From Pseudomonas oryzicola (lineage in GTDB: Bacteria; Pseudomonadota; Gammaproteobacteria; Pseudomonadales; Pseudomonadaceae), in assembly GCF_014269185.2 (NCBI RefSeq), contig NZ_JABWRZ020000001.1:1947001-2011000 (forward strand): 64,000 nt of DNA. Direction: 5' to 3'. The translations under genes were made by a program, and so were the position numbers. Under the pieces are notes generated by a model. The model was not told the origin of the DNA. It did not search any database and saw only the letters and a list, made by a program, of their open reading frames with translations. Shown here in pieces: positions 19,330 through 29,313 of the stretch; position 1 is the stretch's first letter, and the number at the start of each line of letters is the position of its first letter.

Positions 19330-20496
19330 ATGAATCTTCACGAGTATCAGGGTAAGCAGCTGTTCGCTGAATACGGCCTGCCAGTTTCCAAGGGTTTCGC
19401 TGTCGATACCCCTGAGCAAGCTGCAGAAGCCTGCGACAAGATCGGCGGGAACGAGTGGGTGGTAAAAGCCCAGGTTCACGCGGGTGGTCGCGGCAAGGCG
19501 GGCGGCGTCAAGCTGGTTCGCAGCAAAGAAGACGCCAAGGCGTTCGCTGCACAGTGGTTGGGCAAGAATCTGGTTACCTACCAGACCGATGCCAACGGTC
19601 AACCCGTCTCCAAGATTCTGGTCGAATCCTGCACTGACATCGCCAAAGAGCTGTACCTGGGCGCTGTAGTCGATCGTTCGAGCCGCCGTATCGTGTTCAT
19701 GGCTTCCACCGAAGGTGGCGTGGACATCGAGAAAGTCGCTCACGAAACCCCTGAAAAGATCCTCAAGGCCACTATCGATCCGCTGGTCGGCGCGCAGCCG
19801 TTCCAGGGTCGTGAACTGGCGTTCCAGCTGGGTCTGGAAGGCAAGCAAGTTCAACAGTTCGCCAAGATCTTCGTAGGCCTGGCCAAGCTGTTCAAGGATC
19901 ACGACCTGGCGCTGCTGGAAGTGAACCCGCTGGTGATCAAGGCCGATGGCGACCTGCACTGCCTCGATGCCAAGATCAACATCGATGCAAACGCCATGTA
20001 CCGTCAGCCGAAGCTGAAAACCTTCCACGACCCGTCGCAGGACGACGCCCGTGAAGCCCACGCTGCCAAGTTCGAACTGAACTACGTTGCCCTCGAAGGC
20101 AACATCGGCTGCATGGTCAACGGTGCCGGCCTGGCCATGGGTACCATGGACATCGTCAACCTGCACGGCGGCAAGCCGGCCAACTTCCTCGACGTTGGTG
20201 GTGGTGCTACCAAAGAGCGCGTTACCGAAGCGTTCAAGATCATTCTGTCCGACAGCAATGTCGCGGCCGTTCTGGTCAACATCTTCGGCGGCATCGTTCG
20301 CTGCGACATGATTGCCGAAGGCATCATCGGTGCAGTGAAAGAAGTCGGCGTCAAGGTTCCGGTCGTCGTTCGCCTCGAAGGCAACAACGCCGAACTGGGC
20401 GCTAAAGTACTGGCAGAAAGCGGTTTGAACATCATTGCGGCAACCAGCCTGACCGACGCTGCTCAACAAGTTGTCAAAGCTGCGGAGGGCAAGTAA
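19330..20496 (+). CDS. sucC: Succinyl-CoA synthetase beta subunit
   Basis: This subunit binds nucleotide and succinate in the reversible succinyl-CoA to succinate step coupled to ATP or GTP. The 388-residue protein has the ATP-grasp N-terminus ([37 protein letters not shown]) and the C-terminal ligase domain ([34 protein letters not shown]). Its stop overlaps the sucD start by one base. Confidence 0.98.
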
Positions 20497-21380
20497 TGAG
20501 CGTCCTGATCAATAAAGACACCAAGGTCATCTGCCAGGGCTTCACCGGCTCGCAGGGTACTTTCCACTCCGAACAGGCCATCGCCTACGGCACCAAGATG
20601 GTCGGCGGCGTAACCCCAGGCAAGGGTGGCACCACCCACCTGGGCCTGCCAGTGTTCAACACTGTGAAAGAAGCTGTGGAAGCTACCGGCGCTGACGCTT
20701 CGGTCATCTACGTTCCGGCTCCTTTCTGCAAGGACTCGATCCTGGAAGCAGCCTTCGGCGGCATCAAGCTGATCGTCTGCATCACCGAAGGCATTCCTAC
20801 CCTGGACATGCTGGATGCCAAGGTCAAGTGCGACGAGCTGGGCGTGACCCTGATCGGCCCTAACTGCCCAGGTGTCATCACCCCGGGCGAGTGCAAGATC
20901 GGCATCATGCCAGGCCACATCCACCTGCCAGGCAAGGTCGGTATCGTTTCGCGTTCCGGTACCTTGACCTACGAAGCTGTGAAGCAGACCACCGACGCCG
21001 GCTTCGGCCAGTCGACCTGCGTCGGCATCGGCGGTGACCCGATCCCGGGCTCCAACTTCATCGACATCCTGAAGCTGTTCCAGGAAGACCCGAAGACCGA
21101 AGCGATCGTCATGATCGGCGAGATCGGCGGTTCGGCTGAAGAAGAAGCTGCGGCCTACATCAAGGCCAACGTCACCAAGCCTGTGGTTTCCTACATCGCT
21201 GGTGTTACCGCACCTGCGGGCAAGCGCATGGGCCACGCTGGCGCCATCATCTCCGGCGGCAAGGGCACTGCGGACGAGAAGTTCGCCGCCCTGCAGGACG
21301 CTGGTGTGAAGACCGTGCGTTCCCTGGCTGACATCGGCAAGGCCCTGGCCGAGCTGACTGGCTGGGAAGTCAAGAAGTAA
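20496..21380 (+). CDS. sucD: Succinyl-CoA synthetase alpha subunit
   Basis: This subunit binds CoA and carries the phosphohistidine intermediate. The 294-residue product has the CoA-binding Rossmann part ([29 protein letters not shown]) and the phosphohistidine region [13 protein letters not shown] near residue 246. It is the last gene of the TCA block and is followed by a terminator. Confidence 0.98.
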   Translation: MSVLINKDTKVICQGFTGSQGTFHSEQAIAYGTKMVGGVTPGKGGTTHLGLPVFNTVKEAVEATGADASVIYVPAPFCKDSILEAAFGGIKLIVCITEGIPTLDMLDAKVKCDELGVTLIGPNCPGVITPGECKIGIMPGHIHLPGKVGIVSRSGTLTYEAVKQTTDAGFGQSTCVGIGGDPIPGSNFIDILKLFQEDPKTEAIVMIGEIGGSAEEEAAAYIKANVTKPVVSYIAGVTAPAGKRMGHAGAIISGGKGTADEKFAALQDAGVKTVRSLADIGKALAELTGWEVKK

Positions 21381-21406
21381 TACTGCTACACCCCCCACGC
21401 GCACAG

Positions 21407-21429
21407 AGGCCACCTTCGGGTGGCCTTTG
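21407..21429 (+). terminator. Rho-independent terminator of the suc operon
   Basis: The hairpin AGGCCACC-TTCG-GGTGGCCT is followed by a short T run, 26 bases behind sucD. Confidence 0.75.
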
Positions 21430-21782
21430 TCGTTTCCGGGGGGCTGGGTATCCTTTGCCCGCTTGATCACGGGCAAACCTGCTCCCTGGATTTTTCGATG
21501 GGTCTGATAGGGATTTTCGTACAGACGGATGTTTGAGTCCGAGGATAATTCCTGCTGTCCCGATCGCACAGACGACAAACACATACGCACATCGGACAAG
21601 CAGCACTGTGCCAGTGCGTTTAAGTGACAAAACAGTTACCCTAGGCGCTCACTCTGTGCCCGTCCCCCAAAAGGGAACGACACGCTAAACGGGTCTGGCT
21701 TATCAAGCCGGGCAGCATTTCCCCCAACCCATGGGGAAATCCCTTCTCGAATCCCGATTTCAGCAGTGTGGTACTACCTTAA
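21430..21782 (+). promoter_or_regulatory. Long structured leader of the brnQ-type carrier gene
   Basis: No gene is seen. Near the 3' end three hairpins lie in a row: TCCC-CCAAAA-GGGA enclosed by GCCCGT/ACGGGT (about 21658-21695), CTGGCTT/AAGCCGG (about 21696-21713), and ATTTCCCC/GGGGAAAT (about 21717-21740). The start codon that follows has no clear Shine-Dalgarno sequence. This suggests mRNA-level control, but I cannot name a known family. Confidence 0.4.
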
Positions 21783-23096
21783 ATGAAAGTTTTAAAAGGC
21801 CAGGACATCCTGGCGCTTGGCTTTATGACGTTTGCGCTTTTCGTGGGCGCGGGCAACATCATCTTCCCGCCTATCGTTGGCCTGCAGTCTGGCCCGCACG
21901 TATGGATGGCTGCCCTGGGCTTCCTGGTTACCGCCGTGGGCCTGCCGGTCATCACCGTGGTCGCCCTGGCCAAGGTCGGCGGTGGCATGGATGCCTTGAG
22001 CAGCCCGATCGGCAAGTTCTTCGGTGGCTTGCTGGCGGTCGTGTGCTACCTGTCGGTCGGCCCGCTGTTCGCCACTCCGCGTACCGCGACCGTGTCGTTC
22101 GAAGTGGGTGTGGCACCGCTGACCGGCGAAAGCCCGCTGGCACTGTTCATCTACAGCCTGGTGTACTTCCTCGTGGTGCTGGCGGTGTCCATGTACCCGG
22201 GCAGGTTGCTCGACACCGTGGGCCGCTTCCTGGCACCGCTGAAGATCATCGCCCTGGCTGTGCTCGGCATCGCCGCTTTCGCGCTGCCTGCCGGCACCAT
22301 GGGTGAAGCGCAGCCTGCCTATGCCGCCGCGGCGTTCTCCAAGGGCTTCTCCGATGGCTACCTGACCATGGACACCCTGGGGGCCCTGGTATTCGGTATC
22401 GTCATCGTCAACGCCATCCGCTCGCGTGGTGTCGAGTCGCCAAAACTGATTACCCGTTACGCCATCATCGCTGGCCTGATCGCCGGCGTCGGCCTGGCCC
22501 TGGTCTATGTCAGCCTGTTCCGCCTGGGCGCCGGCAGCCATGAGATCGCGGCGGGTGCCACCAACGGCGCGGCGGTGCTGCATGCCTATGTGCAGCACAC
22601 CTTCGGCTCGCTGGGCAGCGGCTTCCTCGCCGTGCTGATCGCGCTGGCCTGCCTGGTGACTGCAGTCGGCCTGACCTGCGCCTGTGCCGAGTACTTCAGC
22701 CAGATCCTGCCGCTGTCGTACCGTGTTCTGGTCGTGATCCTGGCAGGCTTCTCGCTGCTGATTTCCAACCTGGGCCTGACCAAGCTGATCATGTTCTCGA
22801 TCCCGGTACTCACCGCGATCTATCCGCCCTGCATCGTGGTGGTCGGCCTGAGCTTCGTGCAAGACCTGTGGAACTCGCCGACCCGCATCCTGGCGCCGGT
22901 GATGCTGGTGTCGCTGCTGTTCGGCATGGTCGATGCGATCAAGGGCAGCAGCATTGCCCACGTGTTGCCGGACTTCCTGGCACACCTGCCGCTGAGCGAC
23001 CAGGGCCTGGCCTGGCTGGTGCCTTCGGTGGTGACCCTGGTGGGCGCCGTGGCGTGTGACCGCTTGCTTGGCAAGCCGCGCGAGGCGCTGGCCTGA
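21783..23096 (+). CDS. brnQ: Branched-chain amino-acid carrier (LIVCS family)
   Basis: This is a cation-coupled importer of Leu, Ile and Val. The 437-residue protein is almost entirely hydrophobic, with about 12 membrane segments, and has the family N-terminus [23 protein letters not shown]. Another family stretch is [16 protein letters not shown] near residue 285. The start is conserved by alignment in memory, although the ribosome-binding site is poor. It stands alone between terminators. Confidence 0.93.
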   Translation: MKVLKGQDILALGFMTFALFVGAGNIIFPPIVGLQSGPHVWMAALGFLVTAVGLPVITVVALAKVGGGMDALSSPIGKFFGGLLAVVCYLSVGPLFATPRTATVSFEVGVAPLTGESPLALFIYSLVYFLVVLAVSMYPGRLLDTVGRFLAPLKIIALAVLGIAAFALPAGTMGEAQPAYAAAAFSKGFSDGYLTMDTLGALVFGIVIVNAIRSRGVESPKLITRYAIIAGLIAGVGLALVYVSLFRLGAGSHEIAAGATNGAAVLHAYVQHTFGSLGSGFLAVLIALACLVTAVGLTCACAEYFSQILPLSYRVLVVILAGFSLLISNLGLTKLIMFSIPVLTAIYPPCIVVVGLSFVQDLWNSPTRILAPVMLVSLLFGMVDAIKGSSIAHVLPDFLAHLPLSDQGLAWLVPSVVTLVGAVACDRLLGKPREALA

Positions 23097-23160
23097 CAGT
23101 CGACACCTGAGGGCAGCACTGGCCACAAGCCGCAGGGTGCTCGCCAGGGGTGGAAACCGT

Positions 23161-23195
23161 AAAGCCCCGTATCCGAGAGGATGCGGGGCTTTTTG
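23161..23195 (+). terminator. Rho-independent terminator of brnQ
   Basis: The inverted repeat AAAGCCCCG / CGGGGCTTT is followed by a T run. Confidence 0.88.
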
Positions 23196-23308
23196 TTTGC
23201 CGGTACCGGCAACAAAGATTTTTGTGCCGCTGGTGTGTCTTTGCTTGCTTGCAAGCGTCGAAAGTCGGTCCCTATCCTTCAGGTATCTGGCCCTCTCGGG
23301 AACCCTGC

Positions 23309-24064
23309 ATGAACTTCATCCAAAGCAATCTCAACAACCTGCTGGCCATCGCCTGGTTTGCCCTGTGCTGGGGTGGCTACACCCGCTATGCCATCTGGAA
23401 GGGCCGCGACACCGCGTGCCTGGCCAGTGTGCTGCACCTGTACCGTGAAGACTGGATGCGCCGCATGCTGCTGCGTGACAACCGCATTGCCGATGCCAGC
23501 GTGATCGGCAACCTTGAGCGCAACGCCTCGTTCTTCGCCTCCAGCACCTTGATCATCCTTGCCGGTATCCTCACCGTGCTCGGCGCTTCCGACCGGGCCC
23601 TGTCGCTGCTGGCCGATCTGCCGCTGGTGCAGCAGACCTCCCAGGGCATGTCCGAGATCAAGCTGCTGTGCCTGGCCATGGTGTTCGTCTATGCCTTCTT
23701 CACCTTCAGTTGGTGCATGCGTCAATACAACTTTGCCGCAGTGCTGGTAGGTTCGGCACCGATGATAGGGGAGCGCCTGGTCAATGAACTGGAACGCAAG
23801 GCATTTGCCTTGCGAGCGGCGCGGGTGTTGTCATTGGCTGCCAACCAGTTCAACTTCGGCCTGCGTTCCTATTACTTCGGCATGGCCATGTTGAGCTGGT
23901 TCATCAGCCCATGGCTTTTCATGGCCATGAGCGTGGGCGTAGTGCTGATTCTGTACCGCCGCGAGTTCCATTCGGATGTGCTGGAGGTGATGGTATTCAC
24001 GCCCACTGAAAGTCTGCCCGCCGAACCGTCCAAGGAACAACATTCCGTGCCGGGCAACAACTGA
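23309..24064 (+). CDS. DUF599-family inner-membrane protein
   Basis: The 251-residue protein has about four to five hydrophobic helices (near 8-25, 75-100, 115-135, 190-225). It carries text typical of DUF599: WGGYTRYAIWKGRD, REDWMRRMLLRDNRIADASVIGNLERNASFFAS, FFTFSWCMRQYNFAAVLVGSAP. No function is established for the family. The ATG at 23309 has only a weak GGGA upstream. It is convergent with the following lipoprotein gene and shares a bidirectional terminator. Confidence 0.85.
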   Translation: MNFIQSNLNNLLAIAWFALCWGGYTRYAIWKGRDTACLASVLHLYREDWMRRMLLRDNRIADASVIGNLERNASFFASSTLIILAGILTVLGASDRALSLLADLPLVQQTSQGMSEIKLLCLAMVFVYAFFTFSWCMRQYNFAAVLVGSAPMIGERLVNELERKAFALRAARVLSLAANQFNFGLRSYYFGMAMLSWFISPWLFMAMSVGVVLILYRREFHSDVLEVMVFTPTESLPAEPSKEQHSVPGNN

Positions 24065-24095
24065 AACGTTTTATCTGCCGATTTCAGGTACAAAA

Positions 24096-24118
24096 AAACC
24101 CGACCAAGTCGGGTTTTC
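24096..24118. terminator. Bidirectional terminator between convergent genes
   Basis: The hairpin AAACCCGAC-CAA-GTCGGGTTT has an A run on the left and T residues on the right, so it can end both the DUF599 gene and the minus-strand lipoprotein gene. Confidence 0.85.
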
Positions 24119-24131
24119 TTGTTTTAACCGA

Positions 24132-24416
24132 TTACTGCTTGGCAGGTTCGGCCGGGGTGGCTGGCGCGGCTTCCGGAGCCGGAGTAGCCGGAGCGGCTTC
24201 TTCGGCGGCCTTCTGCTCGGCTTCGGCCTGATCTTTGGCGGCTTCGGCGTTTTCCTTGGCAGCCTCGTTCATTTTATCCTGAGCTTCGCCCGCTTTTTCC
24301 TGGGCTTGCTCGGCGTGTTGCTGTGCGTCCTGGGCTTTGTCTTCGCTCGCTTTATCGCAAGCAGCCAGGCCCATGGCAGCGGCCAGCATCAGAGCAAAAG
24401 CAAAAGGTTTACGCAT
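24132..24416 (-). CDS. Small Ala/Glu-rich lipoprotein
   Basis: The 94-residue product has a lipoprotein signal (MRKPFAFALMLAAAMGLAAC, lipobox LAAC, Cys 20). A highly charged Ala/Glu/Lys/Gln helix follows (AEQAQEKAGEAQDKMNEAAKEN), then an Ala/Pro-rich tail. The start at 24416 follows a strong AAGGAG; longer in-frame extensions are rejected for that reason. It resembles small envelope-associated helical lipoproteins of unknown role. Confidence 0.85.
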   Translation of the reverse strand: MRKPFAFALMLAAAMGLAACDKASEDKAQDAQQHAEQAQEKAGEAQDKMNEAAKENAEAAKDQAEAEQKAAEEAAPATPAPEAAPATPAEPAKQ

Positions 24417-24570
24417 GGGGGTGTTTCTCCTTGGTGGAATAAGTGACTTGTTCCTTCGAGTCCAACTACGCGGAATAAGTTCCGCGAAGGTTACACATAT
24501 ATAACGCTCTCTTCTATATAGACTTTTTAATGATTTTATGCCGCTGCGGCAATGCGCGGGGTAACAGCCA

Positions 24571-25047
24571 ATGAGCGATGCAACCTTGAAGGCCATGGCC
24601 GAGCGTTTTCTCTCGGCGTTGAAACATTGTCAGTTATTGCAGATGAGCGTGGCGCAGGCCAATGCCGACGGCATGACCCTGGTCCTGCCCTGGTCGACGG
24701 CCATCGTCGGCAACCCGCAAACCGGCGCCGTGCATGGTGGCGCGCTGACCACGCTGATGGACACCGCCTGCGGCATGGCCACACTTTGTGTGCTGCCGCG
24801 CTTCGAGGTGTGCCCGACACTGGACCTGCGCATCGACTACATGCACCCCGCCGAGGCCGGCAAGGCCATCTATGGCCACGCCCAGTGCTACCGGGTGACC
24901 CGTGATGTGATCTTCACCCGTGGCACGGCCTACCAGGACGACCCGGCGCAACCGATTTGCCAGGTAGTGGGCACGTTCATGCGCCTGGGTCAACAGATCA
25001 AAGGCGGCATTCGCTTTGGCAATAACCTGAAGGAGGGCGGCGCATGA
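24571..25047 (+). CDS. PaaI-type acyl-CoA thioesterase (hotdog fold)
   Basis: The 158-residue protein has the hotdog thioesterase core VHGGALTTLMDTACGMA (about 51-67) and the beta-strand text CPTLDLRIDYMHPA and TRGTAYQDD. It likely hydrolyses an acyl- or aryl-CoA. It overlaps the next thioesterase gene by four bases, so the two are co-translated and may form a heteromer. Confidence 0.88.
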   Translation: MSDATLKAMAERFLSALKHCQLLQMSVAQANADGMTLVLPWSTAIVGNPQTGAVHGGALTTLMDTACGMATLCVLPRFEVCPTLDLRIDYMHPAEAGKAIYGHAQCYRVTRDVIFTRGTAYQDDPAQPICQVVGTFMRLGQQIKGGIRFGNNLKEGGA

Positions 25048-25526
25048 TCCCGCACGTGGTCCGCCAACAGCTCAACGCCGCCCACGCAGTTGGCGATTAC
25101 CGACCGCTACTGGCACTGATCCCCTATGCCAGCCTGATCGGCATCGAATGTGCACGTGACGGCGATGACCTGTTGTTCCGCCTGCCGGCCAACCACGACA
25201 ACATCGGTAACCCGCTGCTGCCTGCCATCCACGGCGGGGTGATAGCAGGCTTCATGGAGCTGTCGGCAGCGCTGTACCTGCTGATCTACAGCGAGAGCGC
25301 GAGTATCCCCAAGATCATCGATTTTTCCATCGACTACCTGCGTGCGGGGCATTTTCGCGACACCTTCGCCCAGTGCCAGTTGTGGCGTCAGGGGCGGCGC
25401 GTGACCAATGTGGCCATCACCGCCTGGCAGGGCGACAGGCAGTCGCCGATTGCCACCGCACGCGCGCATTTCAAGATCGAACCGGAAAAGCCCTTGAAAT
25501 CACCCGGGCAGCCCCCATCTGCATGA
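25044..25526 (+). CDS. Second PaaI-type thioesterase
   Basis: The 160-residue hotdog protein has its core at IHGGVIAGFMELSAAL (about 64-79) and continues IPKIIDFSIDYLRAG and VTNVAITAWQ. It is divergent in sequence from its upstream partner but has the same fold and length. The genes overlap by ATGA. A paired arrangement suggests subunits with different acyl specificities or a hetero-oligomer. Confidence 0.86.
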   Translation: MIPHVVRQQLNAAHAVGDYRPLLALIPYASLIGIECARDGDDLLFRLPANHDNIGNPLLPAIHGGVIAGFMELSAALYLLIYSESASIPKIIDFSIDYLRAGHFRDTFAQCQLWRQGRRVTNVAITAWQGDRQSPIATARAHFKIEPEKPLKSPGQPPSA

Positions 25527-25595
25527 CATCCGCCGCTAACGCAGGCCGAACCGGCCGCCGGCGTCAACTGCCATCAGATCGGAGTTTTGAAGACC

Positions 25596-27500
25596 ATGAG
25601 TGTGGAGACTCAAAAAGAAACGCTGGGCTTCCAGACCGAGGTGAAGCAGCTGCTGCACCTCATGATCCATTCCCTGTATTCGAACAAGGAGATCTTCCTG
25701 CGTGAACTGATCTCCAACGCCTCCGATGCGGCCGACAAGCTGCGTTTCGAGGCCCTGGCCAAGCCAGAGCTGTTCGAAGACGACGCCGACCTGAAGATTC
25801 GCCTGAGCTTCGACAAGGACGCCGGTACCGTGACCCTCGAGGACAACGGCATCGGCATGAGCCGTGAGGACGTCATCGCCCACCTGGGTACCATTGCCAA
25901 GTCCGGCACTGCCGATTTCATGAAGAACCTCACCGGTGACCAGAAGAAGGACTCGCACCTGATCGGTCAGTTCGGTGTGGGCTTCTACTCCGCTTTCATC
26001 GTCGCCGACAAGGTCGATGTGTACAGCCGGCGCGCCGGCCTGCCGGCCGCTGAAGGCGTGCACTGGTCTTCGAAGGGCGAGGGCGAGTTCGAAGTCGCCA
26101 CCCTCGACAAGCCGCAGCGCGGTACCCGTATCGTCCTGCACCTGAAGAAGGGCGAGCAGGAGTTCGCCGATGGCTGGCGCCTGCGCAATGTGGTCAAGAA
26201 ATACTCCGACCACATTGCCCTGCCGATCCAGCTGCCGAAGGAGCAGGTTGCCGCCGAAGGCGAGGAGCAGCCGGCCCAGGAATGGGAAACCGTCAACCGT
26301 GCCAGCGCCCTGTGGACCCGTCCACGTACCGAGATCAAGGACGAGGAGTATCAGGAGTTCTACAAGCACATCGGCCACGACTTCGAGAACCCGCTGGCCT
26401 GGAGCCACAACAAGGTCGAAGGCAAGCTGGAATACAACTCGCTGCTGTACGTGCCTGCACGCGCGCCGTTCGACCTGTACCAGCGCGAAGCACCACGCGG
26501 CCTGAAGCTGTACGTGCAGCGCGTATTCATCATGGACCAGGCCGAGTCGTTCCTGCCGCTGTACCTGCGCTTCATCAAAGGCGTGGTCGACTCCAACGAC
26601 CTGTCGCTGAACGTGTCGCGTGAAATCCTGCAGAAAGACCCGATCATCGACTCGATGAAGACCGCGCTGACCAAGCGCGTGCTGGACATGCTGGAGAAAC
26701 TGGCCAAGAACGAACCCGAGCAGTACAAGGGCTTCTGGAAAAACTTCGGCCAGGTGCTGAAGGAAGGCCCGGCCGAGGACTTCGCCAACAAGGAGAAGAT
26801 CGCCGGCCTGCTGCGCTTCGCCTCCACCCAGGACGACAGCGGCGAGCAGAGCGTCGCCCTGGCCGACTACCTGGCCCGTGCCAAGGAAGGCCAGGACAAG
26901 ATCTACTACCTGACCGGCGAGTCGTACGCGCAGGTCAAGAACAGCCCGCACCTGGAAGTCTTCCGCAAGAAGGGCATCGAAGTGCTGCTGTTGACCGACC
27001 GCATCGACGAGTGGCTGATGAGCTACCTCAACGAGTTCGATGGCAAGGCCTTCGTCGACGTCGCCCGTGGCGACCTGGACCTGGGCAAGCTGGATTCGGA
27101 AGAAGACAAGAAAGCCCAGGAAGAAGTCGCCAAGGAGAAGGAAGGCCTGGTCGAGCGCCTGAAGGGTGCACTGGGCGACAGCGTCGCCGAAGTGCGCGTG
27201 TCGCACCGTCTGACCGACTCGCCGGCGATCCTCGCCATCGGCGAACAGGACCTCGGCCTGCAGATGCGCCAGATCCTCGAAGCCAGCGGGCAGAAGGTGC
27301 CCGAGTCGAAGCCGATCTTCGAGTTCAACCCGACCCACCCGCTGATCGAGAAGCTGGACAACGAGCAGAGCGAAGACCGCTTCGCCGAGCTGTCGCATAT
27401 CCTGTTCGACCAGGCGGCCCTGGCGGCCGGTGACAGTCTGAAGGACCCGGCGGCTTACGTTCGTCGCCTGAACAAGCTGTTGGTCGAGCTGTCTGCTTGA
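25596..27500 (+). CDS. htpG: Molecular chaperone HtpG (Hsp90)
   Basis: This is the bacterial Hsp90 ATP-dependent chaperone. The 634-residue protein has the GHKL ATPase motifs [14 protein letters not shown] near 37, DNGIGMS near 84, and [10 protein letters not shown] near 124. The middle domain and dimerisation domain follow, ending [12 protein letters not shown] chose the ATG at 25596, which gives [18 protein letters not shown]; a TTG nine bases upstream is less likely. No sigma-32 promoter is obvious in the 69-base gap. Confidence 0.98.
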   Translation: MSVETQKETLGFQTEVKQLLHLMIHSLYSNKEIFLRELISNASDAADKLRFEALAKPELFEDDADLKIRLSFDKDAGTVTLEDNGIGMSREDVIAHLGTIAKSGTADFMKNLTGDQKKDSHLIGQFGVGFYSAFIVADKVDVYSRRAGLPAAEGVHWSSKGEGEFEVATLDKPQRGTRIVLHLKKGEQEFADGWRLRNVVKKYSDHIALPIQLPKEQVAAEGEEQPAQEWETVNRASALWTRPRTEIKDEEYQEFYKHIGHDFENPLAWSHNKVEGKLEYNSLLYVPARAPFDLYQREAPRGLKLYVQRVFIMDQAESFLPLYLRFIKGVVDSNDLSLNVSREILQKDPIIDSMKTALTKRVLDMLEKLAKNEPEQYKGFWKNFGQVLKEGPAEDFANKEKIAGLLRFASTQDDSGEQSVALADYLARAKEGQDKIYYLTGESYAQVKNSPHLEVFRKKGIEVLLLTDRIDEWLMSYLNEFDGKAFVDVARGDLDLGKLDSEEDKKAQEEVAKEKEGLVERLKGALGDSVAEVRVSHRLTDSPAILAIGEQDLGLQMRQILEASGQKVPESKPIFEFNPTHPLIEKLDNEQSEDRFAELSHILFDQAALAAGDSLKDPAAYVRRLNKLLVELSA

Positions 27501-27511
27501 GTTGATGAATG

Positions 27512-27537
27512 AAAAGCCCGCTTCGGCGGGCTTTTTT
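27512..27537 (+). terminator. Rho-independent terminator of htpG
   Basis: The hairpin AAAGCCCGC-TTCG-GCGGGCTTTTTT follows the gene closely. Confidence 0.92.
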
Positions 27538-27578
27538 CATGGCGGGCATTATGATCATGAATGGCAAAGGAGTGTTTG

Positions 27579-28304
27579 ATGAGCAAAGTAATCGTCGAAT
27601 CGCTGGTCTATCACCTGTCCGGCAAGGCGTATGAAAGCCGCCTGGTGTATGAGCCGGGTGCGCTGGGCCGCCCGGGCTTGGTGATGGCGCCGAACTGGAT
27701 GGGCATTGGCGAAGGGGCCGAGCGCATCGCCAAGGAAGTGGCCGAGAAGGGCTATGTGGTACTGATTGCCGACCTGTACGGGCAATCACTGCGCCCGTCC
27801 AATGCCGACGAGGCCGGCGCGGCCATGATGCCGCTCAAGAACGACCGTGGCGAACTGCGCAAGCGCATGCAGGAAGCCCTGGCACAGCTGCTGGGGCAAT
27901 CGAAGGCGCTGCTGGAGCCTGGCAAGGTGGCCACGTTCGGTTTCTGCTTCGGTGGCTGCTGTGCCCTGGAGCTGGCACGTTCTGGCGCAGACCTGCGCGC
28001 GGCGGTGTCGTTCCATGGCACCCTGGACACGCCAAACCCGGCGGATGCCAAGCGCATCAAGGGCTCGGTGCTGGTGCTGCACGGCGCCTCGGACCCGCTG
28101 GTGCCAAAAGAACAGCTGCCGGCGTTCGAGGAGGAGATGAACGCGGCCAAGGTCGACTGGCAGTTGCTCAGCTATGGCGGCGCGGTGCACTCGTTTACCG
28201 ACCCGAATGCCAATGTGCCGGGCAAGATGCAGTATGACCGGCGCACCTCGGAGCGGGCGTTCCGTGCGATGCATAACCTGCTGACCGAAGTGTTCCAGCG
28301 CTGA
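27579..28304 (+). CDS. Dienelactone hydrolase family protein
   Basis: The 241-residue alpha/beta hydrolase has a cysteine nucleophile, C123 in GFCFGG, as in dienelactone hydrolases, with likely acid HGASDPLVP (Asp near 179) and the His in GGAVHSFTDP near 206. The start at 27579 is set by AAAGGAG six bases upstream; an ATG at 27561 would place that site inside the gene. There are no ring-cleavage genes nearby, so the substrate is unknown. Confidence 0.9.
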   Translation: MSKVIVESLVYHLSGKAYESRLVYEPGALGRPGLVMAPNWMGIGEGAERIAKEVAEKGYVVLIADLYGQSLRPSNADEAGAAMMPLKNDRGELRKRMQEALAQLLGQSKALLEPGKVATFGFCFGGCCALELARSGADLRAAVSFHGTLDTPNPADAKRIKGSVLVLHGASDPLVPKEQLPAFEEEMNAAKVDWQLLSYGGAVHSFTDPNANVPGKMQYDRRTSERAFRAMHNLLTEVFQR

Positions 28305-28311
28305 CCTGGCA

Positions 28312-28332
28312 TGGGGCCGCTTTGCGGCCCCA
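28312..28332. terminator. GC-rich hairpin between convergent genes
   Basis: The hairpin GGGGCCGC-TTTG-CGGCCCC separates the dienelactone hydrolase and pirin genes. There is no T run, so termination by it alone is uncertain. Confidence 0.35.
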
Positions 28333-28333
28333 A

Positions 28334-29197
28334 TCAGTGTGGCAACTCGATTCTCGACGTCTCTCCCGGCACCACCGGCCAGTCCCCGGCGGCCCACTTG
28401 GCCCGGGCCTGCTCGATCAGTTCCCCATCACTGGCGACAAAATTCCAGTTCATCCGCCGCGGCCCATCCAGGGGCGCACCGCCAATCAGCACCAGCTGGC
28501 ATGCCTCCTCCGCATACAGGGTGACTTCTTCGCCTTCCGGCAGCACGATCAGGCAGCAGGCTGCAACGGGTTCATCGTCCATCATCAACTCGCCGTCAAG
28601 CAGGTAAAGTGCCCGCTGCGCATGCTCGGTCGGTACTCGCAAGGTGGTCGCCAACTGCATTTGCACATAGGCGTAAAGGGTAGGGGAGAGTACCGGCACC
28701 GGTGATTGCAGGCAGAACCCGCTGCCGGCGATCATGCTGATGCGCACCCCCAGGCTGTCGCTGACGGGCAGGCTGGCAGCCGGGTAATGGTTATAGCTCG
28801 CCGGGCCTTGTTCATGTTCGCGCGGTGATGCCAGCCATACCTGCAAGCCATGCAGGCGCGAGCCATGGGCCCAGGCATCTGCAGGTGTGCGCTCGACATG
28901 GGCGACGCCGCTGCCTGCGGTCATCCAGCTGACCTCTCCCGGTAGTACCCGTTGCGCCGAGCCGAGGCTGTCCTTGTGCAGGATTGCCCCTTCGAACAGG
29001 TAGGTCAGGGTCGACAGGCCAATGTGCGGGTGCTGGCGGATGTCCATGCCATGCCCTGGGGCATAGTCGGTTTCGAGCATATGGTCGAAAAACACGAACG
29101 GGCCGACACTGCGGCACTGGGCCGACGGCAGCGGGCGCAGGATCGGCTGGCCCTCGACCGATTCGGCACGCGGGCGGATGACCAGGGGGCTGCTCAT
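28334..29197 (-). CDS. Pirin-family cupin protein
   Basis: The 287-residue bicupin has the pirin signature FVFFDHMLETDYAPGHGMDI and the metal-binding HPHIGLSTLTYLFEG with RDS-like HKDSLG. Another typical stretch is GEVSWMTAGSGVAHVERTP. Pirins bind iron and have reported quercetinase or redox-sensing roles; the function here is unproven. The start at 29197 follows a GGAG site, and longer upstream extensions lack pirin-like sequence. Confidence 0.9.
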   Translation of the reverse strand: MSSPLVIRPRAESVEGQPILRPLPSAQCRSVGPFVFFDHMLETDYAPGHGMDIRQHPHIGLSTLTYLFEGAILHKDSLGSAQRVLPGEVSWMTAGSGVAHVERTPADAWAHGSRLHGLQVWLASPREHEQGPASYNHYPAASLPVSDSLGVRISMIAGSGFCLQSPVPVLSPTLYAYVQMQLATTLRVPTEHAQRALYLLDGELMMDDEPVAACCLIVLPEGEEVTLYAEEACQLVLIGGAPLDGPRRMNWNFVASDGELIEQARAKWAAGDWPVVPGETSRIELPH

Positions 29198-29313
29198 GGG
29201 AAGGGCTCCAGGCACGGGGAAATGCCCCAAGCATAGCGGTTTGTCCGCCCGGGCTGAACCGTCTCGCTGGCCGGCCGGTCTACTGGGTCGGTACTCGCAA
29301 AAGGACGCTGCCC

